Shown here in pieces: positions 44,246 through 52,927 of a stretch of 55,411 bases of DNA. Each line of letters starts with the position of its first letter. Within the stretch, counting starts at the first letter, position 1. Below the pieces are notes generated by a model. The model ran no database searches, was not told where the DNA came from, and saw nothing but the letters and a program-made list of their open reading frames with translations. The position numbers and the translations under genes were made by a program. Source of the DNA: an uncultured Oscillospiraceae bacterium (lineage in GTDB: Bacteria > Bacillota > Clostridia > Oscillospirales > Oscillospiraceae); contig CANRFC010000016.1 in NCBI GenBank assembly GCA_947629795.1, positions 1 to 55,411 on the forward strand, read 5' to 3'.

Positions 44246-44893
44246 ATGATCCCGCAATGGAAGATCCATCCCCGCTCCCAGGGCCCCAGTACCGTCTATC
44301 TCCGGAATGTGGTCACCGACCCCACCATCACCGTGGGGGAGTACACCACCTACGACGACTTTGTCCGGGACCCCCGGGACTTTCAGAGAAACAACGTGCT
44401 CTACCACTACCCGGAGTGTGATCCGGAAAGGCTGGTCATCGGGAAATTCTGCTCCATCGCCTGTGGGGCGAAATTTCTCTTCAACAGCGCCAACCACGCC
44501 CTGGGCTCCCTGTCCGCCTACCCCTTTCCCATCTTCTTTGAGGAGTGGGACCTGCCCCCGGACCCGGCCTCCATCGCCCAAGCCTGGGACAACCACGGGG
44601 ATATCGTGGTGGGAAACGACGTGTGGATCGGCTACGAGGCGGTGATCCTCGCCGGGGTCACCATCGGTGACGGGGCTGTCATCGGCGCCCGGGCGGTGGT
44701 GACCCGCGATGTGCCGCCCTACACCATCGTGGGCGGCGTCCCGGCAAAGCCCATCCGCAAGCGCTTTGACGAGGACACCGTCGCCCGTCTGCTGGCGCTG
44801 CGCTGGTGGGACTGGCCGGCGGAGAAGATCAAAGAGAAGATCCGGGCCATCCAGACCGGGGAGCTCGTCCGGTTGGAGGAACCGGAGGAATAA
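44246..44893 (+). CDS. Vat/CatB-type xenobiotic O-acetyltransferase
   Basis: The 215-residue protein is a left-handed beta-helix (hexapeptide repeat) acetyltransferase. It follows Vat and CatB proteins through [28 protein letters not shown], catalytic His84 (NSANHALGS), IGNDVWIGY-like [13 protein letters not shown] and the C-terminal WWDWPAEKI. Such enzymes move acetyl from acetyl-CoA to streptogramin A or chloramphenicol, but many relatives have other or unknown acceptors. ATG 44246 follows AGGAGGT. It stands alone between the Bce-like exporter and a hairpin. The resemblance to Vat motifs is strong; resistance itself is not shown. Confidence 0.85.
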   Translation: MIPQWKIHPRSQGPSTVYLRNVVTDPTITVGEYTTYDDFVRDPRDFQRNNVLYHYPECDPERLVIGKFCSIACGAKFLFNSANHALGSLSAYPFPIFFEEWDLPPDPASIAQAWDNHGDIVVGNDVWIGYEAVILAGVTIGDGAVIGARAVVTRDVPPYTIVGGVPAKPIRKRFDEDTVARLLALRWWDWPAEKIKEKIRAIQTGELVRLEEPEE

Positions 44894-44902
44894 GGGCAAA
44901 AA

Positions 44903-44934
44903 GCGGCGGCGCGGAGACCTCTCCGCGCCGCCGT
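44903..44934. terminator. Perfect GC-rich hairpin after the acetyltransferase gene
   Basis: GCGGCGGCGCGGAGA (44903-44917) pairs with TCTCCGCGCCGCCGT (44920-44934), allowing for the terminal pair. An A-run precedes it but no T-run follows, so on the plus strand it is a weak terminator; read on the minus strand it has a TTTTTGCCC tail. Confidence 0.55.
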
Positions 44935-44992
44935 GTTGATGGAAAGCATAAGCCCCATCTCAGATTTTTGCGTAGACAGTGGATGACTGTTT

Positions 44993-45337
44993 TTGAAACA
45001 CTTCTCACATAGGGGAAAAGAATATTTAGAAGCATCAGATATCGTTTCAGCAACAGTCCATTTGGCTCCGCCAGATAAAACAATCCAAGTAACAGATATC
45101 AAAAAACTTGCTGAATGTCTCAATAAAGTCGTTATCTATAACAAAGAAGATAACTCATATGCGGAATATAGTGGTCAAGCAGTCATTTTTACACTTACAA
45201 TGGCGGATGGTTCGCAGGAAGAAATCGTGGCATACAATCCGTTTGTTGTGATTAACGGAACTGGATATAAAGCAAAATATGAGCCGTGTGAAAAACTGAA
45301 TAGTTATGCTAACGAATTGTTACGCCAAGCAGAATAA
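44993..45337 (+). CDS. AT-rich unknown gene, probably N-terminally truncated
   Basis: The 114-residue frame starts at TTG 44993 with no ribosome binding site, and a TGA lies 9 bases upstream in frame. The protein (DIVSATVHLAPPDKTIQVTD, later VVINGTGYKAKYEPCEKLN) looks like the C-terminal end of a larger, possibly exported, protein; I do not recognise the family. Base composition is far richer in A+T than all neighbours and codon choice follows it, so the piece was probably acquired from another species. It has its own terminator at 45369-45413. Confidence 0.5.
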   Translation: MKHFSHRGKEYLEASDIVSATVHLAPPDKTIQVTDIKKLAECLNKVVIYNKEDNSYAEYSGQAVIFTLTMADGSQEEIVAYNPFVVINGTGYKAKYEPCEKLNSYANELLRQAE

Positions 45338-45368
45338 GTAAGACAACATAGCAATTAATCTTTGATTG

Positions 45369-45413
45369 GGTGCATACTGACTTACATTTTGATAAGTTAA
45401 TATGCACCTTTTT
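45369..45413 (+). terminator. Rho-independent terminator of the AT-rich gene
   Basis: GGTGCATA (45369-45376) pairs with TATGCACC (45401-45408), with an inner ACTTA/TAAGT pair, and five T residues follow. It belongs to the AT-rich block and marks roughly its right end. Bases 45414-45508 show nothing further. Confidence 0.75.
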
Positions 45414-45508
45414 GTATGCCAGACTGTATCAATACTTATGTGTGACTGGGAGTTCTGGAAAGATCCTGGTTGCCGGGCCCGTCCCCTGCGCAAGCGGGGC
45501 CTTTGCGC

Positions 45509-45778
45509 TTATGGAAACGGGGGTCGATCCCGGTCCCAGCGGGCGGCGTCGGTCCAGCGGAAGTTCGGGTCAGGATTGCGGAAGGGATCGTGCTTCCACC
45601 GTTCGGCGGACCTTCTGCTCAATTCAAGATCAAGCTTCCGCATCTCGGGGGTCTTGTCGCCGCCGGCGCGGAGCCATTCCAGCCTTCTCCGCTCATATTC
45701 CTCTGCCAGTTCGGCGTCGGACGCCGACGCGAGCCAGGCATCAAAGGGGTCCTTGAAGAGGTCGCGAAAAAATCCCAT
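45509..45778 (-). CDS. Small conserved-looking 89-aa protein of unknown function
   Basis: ATG 45778-45776 follows GGGAGGG at the right distance. The 89-residue protein is highly charged and aromatic (MGFFRDLFKDPFDAWLASAS at the start, EMRKLDLELSRRSAERWKHD, NFRWTDAARW near the end), with no signal peptide. From memory similar short proteins occur in many Clostridia, but without a known role. It follows the giant LRR/SLH gene by 21 bases on the same strand and may share its transcript. Confidence 0.75.
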   Translation of the reverse strand: MGFFRDLFKDPFDAWLASASDAELAEEYERRRLEWLRAGGDKTPEMRKLDLELSRRSAERWKHDPFRNPDPNFRWTDAARWDRDRPPFP

Positions 45779-45799
45779 AAGATGGCCCTCCCTTTCCGC

Positions 45800-48700
45800 T
45801 CACCCGAGCCGGGAGAGGATGAGACGGTGGAGGACGGTGGCCAGCTCGGCCCGGGTCAGGCTGCCCTGGGGGTCGAAGGTGTTGTCCTCTCGGCCCTGCA
45901 TCAGGCCCAGGGCCCGGACCTGGCGGACACTGGCGAGATAGCCGGCGCCGATCCGGTCCAGGTCGGCGTAGGTCACGGCCTCGCCGTCGCCGCTCTGGCC
46001 GGTGAACCGGGCCAGGAGGTAGGCAAGCTGCTCCCGGGTGATGGGGGTGTTGGGGTCCAGGCCGGCGGGGAGCAGGCCCTTCTCCCGGGCCCAGGCCAGG
46101 TGGGGCTGGGCCCAGAGGGCCGGGTCCACGGCATCCGCCACCCCGGCCAGCCGGCCCAGGACGGTGACGGCGGCGGCCACGGTGGCCCCGTCATCGGGGC
46201 GGAACTCCTCGGCACCCACGCCCACCACGATGCCCCGGCCGGCGGAGAAGGCCACATCGGCCCTGGCCCAGTGGGTCTGGGCGTCCCGGAATTGGGCGGT
46301 GTTCTCCACCAGGGCGTAAGAGGCGGTCTGATCGGCCCGGAAGACCAGCGCGCCGTCCACCAGGGCGGAGACGGGCACGGGGATGAGGGCGCCGTCCTCA
46401 GTCACCCGGCAGGCCATCAGGTCGCCGTCGGCGGTCCCGCAGGGGACGGATACCCGGAGCGCGCCGCCGGCAAGGCCGGTGACAGGCTCGCCGTGGGCGG
46501 TGACGGTGAGGTCATAGACGGGGGCGCCCTTCAGGGCGTCGGTTTGGGCCCGGGTCAGATCGGCGTCGGCCACCTTCTGAAGGGAGAGGGTGGCGTCGCT
46601 GCCCTGGAGCCGGTCAAGGGCCTCATTGTCCAGGGTGAGGGCGCCTTCAGGGGTCTCCACGGTGACGCCGGAGCCGTTGGCAGCCAGGGCCTTCAGGTTC
46701 TGGGCGGTGAGCTTCACCGTGTCGCTGTCGGCCCTGAGCACCGCGGGAGCATCCTGACCGGCGGCCTTCACCGCCTGGGAGACGGCAGCGGCGGTGACGG
46801 TAGTCACCTCGGGGGAGGCGCTGCCGCCGCCCACAGAGCCTCCGGCGGAACCGCCGCCGCCCAGAGAGCCGCCACCACCGGAGGGCTTGTCCTCAGGCTT
46901 TTCCTCGGGAAGGTCGTCCCCGGCGGGCGGAGTGGACTGGACGGTCCCGGACTCACCGGTGGGCACCTCGGGCAGCGCAGGGGCCTCTGCGGTGACATAG
47001 CCGGGGAGAGGGGGATTTTCCCCGGTCTCGCCGGTGTCCCCGGCGGCGGCCTGGGTCAGACCGGTGTCCCAGGGCTTGAAGGAGCCGGAAAAGCGGAAAT
47101 TGTCCAGCTTATCCTGGAACTCCCCGTTGCCCGCGGGGACGAACTCCCAGTGGTAGACGGCCTCCATCTGAACGGGGAAGTCCCCGGCGTCCCGGAAGGC
47201 GGGGTAGGGATTGTCGTCGGTGTAGATAAAGTAGCCCCCCACGTCCACGGTGTCATAGCCGGTGATCTTCCCGCTCTCATCCACCGTGGGGAAGTAGGCC
47301 ACGAACTGGCCGCCGCCGGGGCCGCAGTCCCGGACCCGCAGGCCGCTGTCCGAGTTCCACACCCGGCGGAAGACGGGCCTTTGCAGGACGCCGTCCACCT
47401 CCTTGATGTAGAGCTGGCCGTAGCTGACGTGGACCTTGAAGTAAGTGGCGGCCTCCCGGATCAGAGTGGGGTCCAGAGCGTAGTAGTCCCTGTCCGTCCC
47501 CACCAGCTCCAGCCTGCCGTAAAAGCTCTCGTTGATATTGGGGGCGGCGCCGCTCTCCCGGGTATTGCCGTCGTAGAAGCGGATGGCCAGGTCGTCGCCA
47601 GCTTCGGTGAAGCCCTTCAAGGGCTCGGCGGTGACCACGTCGATGGCGGTGGTGCCGTCGTAGGGCTTGTCGATAAAGTAGCTGTGGACGCTGGGGTTAT
47701 ACCAGGGCACATCGTCGCTGGTGTAGGTCTTGGGGGAGACGATGAGGGGGGTCTGGGTGGTGACGCCGCCGCCGGAGAGGGTGACGGTGACGCTTGTGCC
47801 CTTGGAATTCACGGTGTGATAGAAGTCCTTGTCCACCGGGAAGAGGGCCGCGCCGCCGTGGACGCGGGCGGTGACGCTGCCCTGGGCTCCGGTGAGGGTG
47901 ACCATGGTTCCATCGGCCACGGCGGCGGGGGCGGAGACCGTCAGGGCGTCGCCGTAGGCCAGGTAGTGGGTGTTCAGAGTGAAGCCGGCCATGGTGTCCC
48001 GGGTGGTGACGGCGACCTTGCTGTCAAAGGCGTTTTCGCCGATCTCCTTGGCAGAGAGGAGCACCGAGGCGGAGGTGAGGTTGGCGGCCCCGGCAAAGGC
48101 GCCGGCGTCGATGCCGGAGACGGTGTAGGTCACGCCATCGTGGGTGACGGTGGCGGGGACGGTGACCTGGCTGTCCGGGTAGTTGGGGTTGGGGCCCACC
48201 TTCACATGGGAAGCATCGGTGAGGGTGTAGATGACGCCGCTCTCCAGGAACCGGTCCCCAACCTGTTCCGCGGGGGCGATGAGGCCCACGTGGACCCGGG
48301 AGGGCTGGAAGGAGATGTCGGCGGCCGCGCAATTGTCGTCAAAGGTCTTGGCAAATTCGGCGGCGGCGGGGTCGTTGGGGTCGCCCTGGACGTAGACCTG
48401 GATATCTTCGCTGTTGCTCCCCAGGAATTTGGCATAGCCGGAGTAGGTGCCGGTGGTGATGGCGTCAAAGCTCCGGTAGATGTTCACCCGCTCCAGGCTG
48501 GGGGCGTTGTAGAAGGCGCTCATGCCGATGTTCTCCACGGTGGCGGGGATGGTGACCTCCTGGAGGTGGGAGACATTCAGGAAGGCGTTCAGGGCAATGG
48601 TGGTCACCCCGTCGGGCACCGTGTAGGACTCTCCCACCCTGGCGGGGGGATAGGAGATGAGGGTGGTCATGTCGGCGGTGAAGAGGACGCCGTCCCGCAC

Positions 48701-51121
48701 CACAAAGTGGGTGTTGCCCGCTTCGATTTGAAGGTCAGCCAGCTGGGTCAGGTCCTGGAAGGGGGAGCCCACCACGTATTCATTATCATGTTTTACGCTG
48801 CTGCTGCGGATGTCGGTGACGGTGGCGGGGATGGTGAGGGCTGTGACCTTGGACAGGGAGGGGAACTCACCATTCCCGCCGAAGCCGCCGCCTCCCAGGA
48901 CGGTGGTGCCCTCAGGGATGGTGATGGCGTCCAGGTGGTAGCACCCGTCAAAGATGCCCTTGCCCTGAGTGACGCCGGCGCCGACCTGGGCGGTCTTCAG
49001 GCTGATGCAGTGGCTGAAGGCGTAGTCGCCGATGGTTTGCAGGGTACCGGGGAAGGTGACGGCGGTCAGTGCCTCGGCAAAGCTGCAGGAGCCCCGGTCG
49101 ATGTGGGTGACGCCGTCGGGGATGCCGAAGACTTCCCCGGCGTGGCCGGCGGGATAGCAGGTCAGGTGGACTTCACTATTGATGGCCTGGTAGAGGACGC
49201 CGTCCTGGGCGTAGTAGCCGCCGGCGTTGCCCGCCGCCACGGTGATGGCGGTGAGGTTTTTGTTGATGCTGAAGGCCTCCCGGCCGATGGCTCTCACCGA
49301 GGCAGGGAGGGCCACGGTGGTCATGGCCGCCCGGCAGAAGGCCAGCTCGCCGATGGAAGTCAGCCCAGTGGCGGCGGAGAGGTCGATGTCCGTGAGACTG
49401 GGGCAGGAGTAAAACGCCTGCTCGTAGATGGTGTCCAGGCTGGCGGGGAGGACCACGGTCTCCAGGGCGTCGCAGTCCCGGAAGCACCGCTCGGGGATGA
49501 ACTGGGCGCCCTCGGCCACCGTCACCTTCCGCAGATTGTCACAGTCGTAGAAGACGTTGTCGCCGCCGAAGTCCTGCTCGGTGATGGGCAGATAGAGAAG
49601 GCGGGGAAGGGTGACCTGGGTGAGGTTATCGCAGTCGGTGAAGGCCATCATGCCCAGGGAGAGGGGAGCATTCTCCGGGCGATGGGGCCAGTGGATTTGG
49701 CGCAGGTTGTGGCAGTCGCCGAAGGCCAGCATCCCCACCGAGGAGACGGTGTCGGAGAAGGTGATGGAGGAGATGCCGCTTTCATTGAAGGCGTACTGGT
49801 CCACCCGCTCCATGCCTTCGGGGAGGGTGACGGCCACGTCGGCGCGCTCCACGGCGGCGTAGGCGAAGGTCCAGGCGGGCAGGACCTTCAGGTTGGAGGG
49901 GAGCTGGATGTTCTCCAGGGACCGGCACCAGTAGAAGACCATGGTGCCCATGACGATGTCCTTGCTGCCCTCGCCCCGGAACTCCAGGTCTTTCAGGTGG
50001 GAGCAGGAGTAGAAGGCCTTGTCCTCGATGGTCTCCACCGTGGCGGGGATGGAGAGGGCGTCCAGGGTGAAGCAGTACATGAAGGCCTTCTCCCCGATGG
50101 ACTTCACGCTGTCGGGGAGGACCAGGTCTTTCAGGCCCACGTACTCCTTCCTGCCGTCCCGCTCCATGATGGCGGTGCACTCCTGGAAGGCGTTGGGGCC
50201 GATGTGCTCCAGCGTATCGGGCAGGGTGATGTTGTCCAGGACGATACACTTCTGGAAGGCGCCCTGGTGGATGTAGCGCAGACGGCTTCCCTCGTCAAAG
50301 TACACGCCATAGGTCACGCCGCTCTCATCGGTGTAGTTCTGACCCAGGGAGTAGCAGTAGGCGAAGGCCCAGTGCCAGATGTCGGTGACATTGGGGCCGA
50401 TTTTCACGCTGGACAGACGGGTACAGCCGTAGAAGGTCTCCTCCTGGATGGAGGTGAGCCGGTCGGGCAGGGCGTAGGGGTCGGCGTCGCCCCCCTCGGT
50501 GTAGGAGCCCACGGCCTTCAGGTGGTCGCAGCCGGCAAAGGCCCAGGGGCCGATGGCCTCCAGATTGGCAGGCAGCCACAGCTGGGTCATGCCGGTCTGG
50601 TCGGCCAGGGCAGACTGGCCCACCTCCGTCACCCGGTAGGTAGTCCCGTTGTGCTCGAAGGTCTCGGGGACCTTGATGGGGCCGGTGAGGTCCCCGGCGT
50701 CGGCCAGGGTGGCCTGGGTGCCGTCGGTGGTGAAGTAGAGGGAGCCCACGCTCTGGCCCTCCAGGGTGAGGTCCAGCCTGACGGCGGGGACGCCGGAGCC
50801 GGTCCCGGTCTCGTCCTCGGCGGAGAGGAAAACGGGCAGATCCCGGTCCTCCGGGGCAGTCTCATCGGCCCCGTTTTCGGTCTCTACCCGGGCGGAAAAG
50901 TCCTCAGGAGCGCTCTGTACGGCGCCGTCATCCAGGAAGTCCGGGGAGATCACCTCCGGGTCGGGCAGGGTGTCCTCTGGAGGAAGCTCTGCTGCCGGAC
51001 GTTCCACGGCGGCGGGCTCGTCAGGCAGGCGGGGCCCCTCCTGGGCGGCCAGGGCGGCGGTGGGGAGGAGGGACAGGAGCATGGCGGCGGCCAGACAGGC
51101 CGAAATGGGGCGTTTTTTCAC
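45800..51121 (-). CDS. Giant BspA-type leucine-rich repeat surface protein with SLH anchor
   Basis: The 1773-residue protein has a signal peptide (about 1-26, KKRPISACLAAAMLLSLLPT), an acidic Pro/Glu-rich stretch to about 110, a long LRR_5 array (about 150-950; repeats such as LEAIGPWAFAGCDHL and YAFSHCISLKTAQV), beta-rich domains to about 1370, a Gly/Ser linker and three SLH domains at about 1590-1770 (FRDAQTHWARADVAF). GTG 51121-51119 follows AGAGGCGATC. BspA-like repeats bind host matrix or other bacteria in known cases, so adhesion at the S-layer is likely. The frame is intact, in contrast to the SLH adhesin at 31793. Confidence 0.92.
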   Translation of the reverse strand: MKKRPISACLAAAMLLSLLPTAALAAQEGPRLPDEPAAVERPAAELPPEDTLPDPEVISPDFLDDGAVQSAPEDFSARVETENGADETAPEDRDLPVFLSAEDETGTGSGVPAVRLDLTLEGQSVGSLYFTTDGTQATLADAGDLTGPIKVPETFEHNGTTYRVTEVGQSALADQTGMTQLWLPANLEAIGPWAFAGCDHLKAVGSYTEGGDADPYALPDRLTSIQEETFYGCTRLSSVKIGPNVTDIWHWAFAYCYSLGQNYTDESGVTYGVYFDEGSRLRYIHQGAFQKCIVLDNITLPDTLEHIGPNAFQECTAIMERDGRKEYVGLKDLVLPDSVKSIGEKAFMYCFTLDALSIPATVETIEDKAFYSCSHLKDLEFRGEGSKDIVMGTMVFYWCRSLENIQLPSNLKVLPAWTFAYAAVERADVAVTLPEGMERVDQYAFNESGISSITFSDTVSSVGMLAFGDCHNLRQIHWPHRPENAPLSLGMMAFTDCDNLTQVTLPRLLYLPITEQDFGGDNVFYDCDNLRKVTVAEGAQFIPERCFRDCDALETVVLPASLDTIYEQAFYSCPSLTDIDLSAATGLTSIGELAFCRAAMTTVALPASVRAIGREAFSINKNLTAITVAAGNAGGYYAQDGVLYQAINSEVHLTCYPAGHAGEVFGIPDGVTHIDRGSCSFAEALTAVTFPGTLQTIGDYAFSHCISLKTAQVGAGVTQGKGIFDGCYHLDAITIPEGTTVLGGGGFGGNGEFPSLSKVTALTIPATVTDIRSSSVKHDNEYVVGSPFQDLTQLADLQIEAGNTHFVVRDGVLFTADMTTLISYPPARVGESYTVPDGVTTIALNAFLNVSHLQEVTIPATVENIGMSAFYNAPSLERVNIYRSFDAITTGTYSGYAKFLGSNSEDIQVYVQGDPNDPAAAEFAKTFDDNCAAADISFQPSRVHVGLIAPAEQVGDRFLESGVIYTLTDASHVKVGPNPNYPDSQVTVPATVTHDGVTYTVSGIDAGAFAGAANLTSASVLLSAKEIGENAFDSKVAVTTRDTMAGFTLNTHYLAYGDALTVSAPAAVADGTMVTLTGAQGSVTARVHGGAALFPVDKDFYHTVNSKGTSVTVTLSGGGVTTQTPLIVSPKTYTSDDVPWYNPSVHSYFIDKPYDGTTAIDVVTAEPLKGFTEAGDDLAIRFYDGNTRESGAAPNINESFYGRLELVGTDRDYYALDPTLIREAATYFKVHVSYGQLYIKEVDGVLQRPVFRRVWNSDSGLRVRDCGPGGGQFVAYFPTVDESGKITGYDTVDVGGYFIYTDDNPYPAFRDAGDFPVQMEAVYHWEFVPAGNGEFQDKLDNFRFSGSFKPWDTGLTQAAAGDTGETGENPPLPGYVTAEAPALPEVPTGESGTVQSTPPAGDDLPEEKPEDKPSGGGGSLGGGGSAGGSVGGGSASPEVTTVTAAAVSQAVKAAGQDAPAVLRADSDTVKLTAQNLKALAANGSGVTVETPEGALTLDNEALDRLQGSDATLSLQKVADADLTRAQTDALKGAPVYDLTVTAHGEPVTGLAGGALRVSVPCGTADGDLMACRVTEDGALIPVPVSALVDGALVFRADQTASYALVENTAQFRDAQTHWARADVAFSAGRGIVVGVGAEEFRPDDGATVAAAVTVLGRLAGVADAVDPALWAQPHLAWAREKGLLPAGLDPNTPITREQLAYLLARFTGQSGDGEAVTYADLDRIGAGYLASVRQVRALGLMQGREDNTFDPQGSLTRAELATVLHRLILSRLG

Positions 51122-51175
51122 AAAGATCGCCTCTCTTGATGGAATGATAGGGGAAATTTTTCCAATTATACCTTG

Positions 51176-51204
51176 ATTATAAGTGATTCTTTATGGAAAC
51201 GCAA
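51176..51204 (-). promoter_or_regulatory. Promoter of the BspA-type surface protein gene
   Basis: On the minus strand TTGCGT (51204-51199), a 17-bp spacer and TATAAT (51181-51176) precede the GTG start by about 55 bases. A second TATAAT 12 bases downstream lacks a matching -35 box. Confidence 0.6.
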
Positions 51205-51391
51205 GACAATTGCCGCCCGATCCGGGAAAAATGTTTTCCACCGGAAAGAAATGGGCGGCGGCCCCGGGGTAGAGGCAGTCACGGCACTGTGCACAGATTT
51301 CGGCGGCGGGGCGGGAAAAGATCCGTCGATATTCCCGGGATTTCAATTTGCGTTTCACCGGGGAGGCTTGGCGGGAGGGGGAAAATGTGGT

Positions 51392-51417
51392 AGAATAGCC
51401 GCAAGCGGCTATTCTTT
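51392..51417 (+). terminator. Terminator-like hairpin GAATAGCCG/CGGCTATTC
   Basis: GAATAGCCG (51393-51401) pairs with CGGCTATTC (51406-51414) around a 4-base loop, followed by TTTT. The right arm is also the start of the first copy of the 67-bp tandem repeat. Upstream bases 51205-51391 contain no gene I can support. Confidence 0.6.
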
Positions 51418-51537
51418 TGACTTCAATGCCATGCCGCAACGCCGCAGAGCGGCTGCGGCATGGAGCCGCGAGCGGCTATTCTTTTGACTTCAATGCCATG
51501 CCGCAGCGCCCCGGGGCGGCCGGGGCATGGAGCTGCA
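51404..51537 (+). repeat. 67-bp tandem direct repeat upstream of yaaA
   Basis: Two adjoining 67-base copies (51404-51470 and 51471-51537) both begin AGCGGCTATTCTTTTGACTT and share about 38 identical leading bases. The second half of each has diverged but keeps a CCATGCC...GGCATGG inverted repeat. The region would be transcribed as part of the yaaA leader or lie just before its promoter. Confidence 0.85.
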
Positions 51538-51588
51538 AGCGGGCCCTCCGGGCCTGCGGCGGACGTATTTTGGAAAGGGGGCGGGACC

Positions 51589-52362
51589 ATGCGGATCATT
51601 CTGGCGCCGGCCAAGAGGATGCGGGTGGACACCGACAGCTTTCCCGTGGAGGGCCTGCCGGCCTTCCTCCCCGAGACCCGGCGGCTGCTGGGCGCCCTCC
51701 GGGCCCTGACCCCCGGGGAGCTGCAGGCCCTGTGGAGGTGCAATGACGCCATTGCCCGGCTGAATGTGGAGCGCCTGCGTGACATGGACCCGGAGCGGGG
51801 GCTCACCCCCGCCGTCATGGCCTATGAGGGCATTGCCTATCAATACCTGGCCCCCGGGGTGATGGAGGGGGCCCATCTGGACTACCTCCGGGAGCACCTG
51901 CGCATCCTCTCCGGCTTCTACGGCCTGCTCCGTCCCTTCGACGGAGTGGCCCCCTACCGGCTGGAGATGGGAGCCAGGCTGGCGGTGGACGGCTGCCGGG
52001 ACCTCTATCAGTTCTGGGGCGGGAAATTGGCCGGGGCCCTGGCCGCCGGGACCGATCTGGTCCTGGACCTGGCCTCCGCCGAGTACAGCCGGGCCGTGCT
52101 CCCCCACCTGCCGGCGGGGGTCCGGCACATCACCTGCGTCTTCGGGGAGCTTCGGGGGGACAGGGTAGTGGAGAAGGGCACCCTGTGCAAGATGGCCCGG
52201 GGGCAGATGGTCCGCTGGCTGGCCGAGAACCACATCACCCGGCCCCGGGACCTGGCGGACTTTGACCAGCTGGGCTTCCGCTTTTCTCCCTCCCGTTCCG
52301 GGGAGGACCGCTTTGTCTATCTGAAAGAAAATCGCCCCAAGGAGGAGTTTCCATGCGACTGA
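51589..52362 (+). CDS. yaaA: YaaA-family peroxide stress protein
   Basis: The 257-residue cytosolic protein follows the YaaA/DUF328 family from its start (MRIILAPAKRM) through YEGIAYQYL, RILSGFYGLLRPFD, YRLEMGARL, FWGGKL and the late CKMARGQMVRWLAEN stretch. In E. coli YaaA limits free iron and protects DNA under peroxide stress. ATG 51589 is chosen because GGAAAGGGG precedes it and the family start fits; the frame extending upstream runs through the 67-bp repeat. It overlaps the rhomboid gene by 10 bases, so the two are translationally coupled. Confidence 0.92.
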   Translation: MRIILAPAKRMRVDTDSFPVEGLPAFLPETRRLLGALRALTPGELQALWRCNDAIARLNVERLRDMDPERGLTPAVMAYEGIAYQYLAPGVMEGAHLDYLREHLRILSGFYGLLRPFDGVAPYRLEMGARLAVDGCRDLYQFWGGKLAGALAAGTDLVLDLASAEYSRAVLPHLPAGVRHITCVFGELRGDRVVEKGTLCKMARGQMVRWLAENHITRPRDLADFDQLGFRFSPSRSGEDRFVYLKENRPKEEFPCD

Positions 52363-52922
52363 AGCTGAAGTACAATTCCCCGGTGGTGCTGACCTTTGCC
52401 ATCCTCTGCGCCGCCACCCTGGCCCTGAACGCCCTGACCCACGGGGTCAGCAACGCCCTGCTCTTCATTACCCGCCGGGGGTCCCTGGCCGACCCGCTGA
52501 CCTATCTGCGGCTGTTCACCCACGTGCTGGGCCACGCCTCCCTGGACCACTATGTGGGCAACATGATGCTCTTCCTCCTCCTGGGGCCCATGCTGGAGGA
52601 GAAGTACGGCAGCCGGGACCTGCTGCTGGTCATCGCCCTTACCGCCCTGGTCACCGGCCTGGTCAACGCCCTCATGGGCACCGCCGGGCTGCTGGGGGCC
52701 TCGGGGGTGGTCTTCGCCTTTGTGGTCCTGGCCTCCATGACCTCCTTCCGGGCGGGGGAGCTCCCCCTGACCCTGGTGCTGGTGGTGCTGCTCTATCTGG
52801 GCCGGGAGGTCATGAACGGCCTGTTCACCCAGGACAACATCTCTCAGCTCGCCCACATCCTGGGCGGGCTCACCGGCGGCGTGTGCGGCTTTCTGGCCGC
52901 CCCCCGGACCCGGGAGGGGTGA
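52353..52922 (+). CDS. Rhomboid-family intramembrane serine protease
   Basis: The 189-residue membrane protein has about six hydrophobic segments and the rhomboid catalytic dyad: Ser117 in GASG and His168 in QLAHILGG. The HxxxxHxxxN-like set His61, His66 and Asn70 in the second helix is also present. It should cut membrane-spanning helices of substrate proteins. AAGGAGGAG precedes ATG 52353, which lies inside the end of yaaA. The substrate is unknown. Confidence 0.9.
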   Translation: MRLKLKYNSPVVLTFAILCAATLALNALTHGVSNALLFITRRGSLADPLTYLRLFTHVLGHASLDHYVGNMMLFLLLGPMLEEKYGSRDLLLVIALTALVTGLVNALMGTAGLLGASGVVFAFVVLASMTSFRAGELPLTLVLVVLLYLGREVMNGLFTQDNISQLAHILGGLTGGVCGFLAAPRTREG

Positions 52923-52927
52923 GGGCC

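Noticed and set aside
45470-51139. Very long open frame on the plus strand opposite the BspA-type protein
   Set aside because: It is antisense to a gene with signal peptide, LRR and SLH domains, lacks a ribosome binding site and is low-complexity Gly/Val-rich; a shadow caused by GC-rich codon use. Similar plus-strand shadows at 26498-28744 and 32723-35791 were dropped for the same reason.
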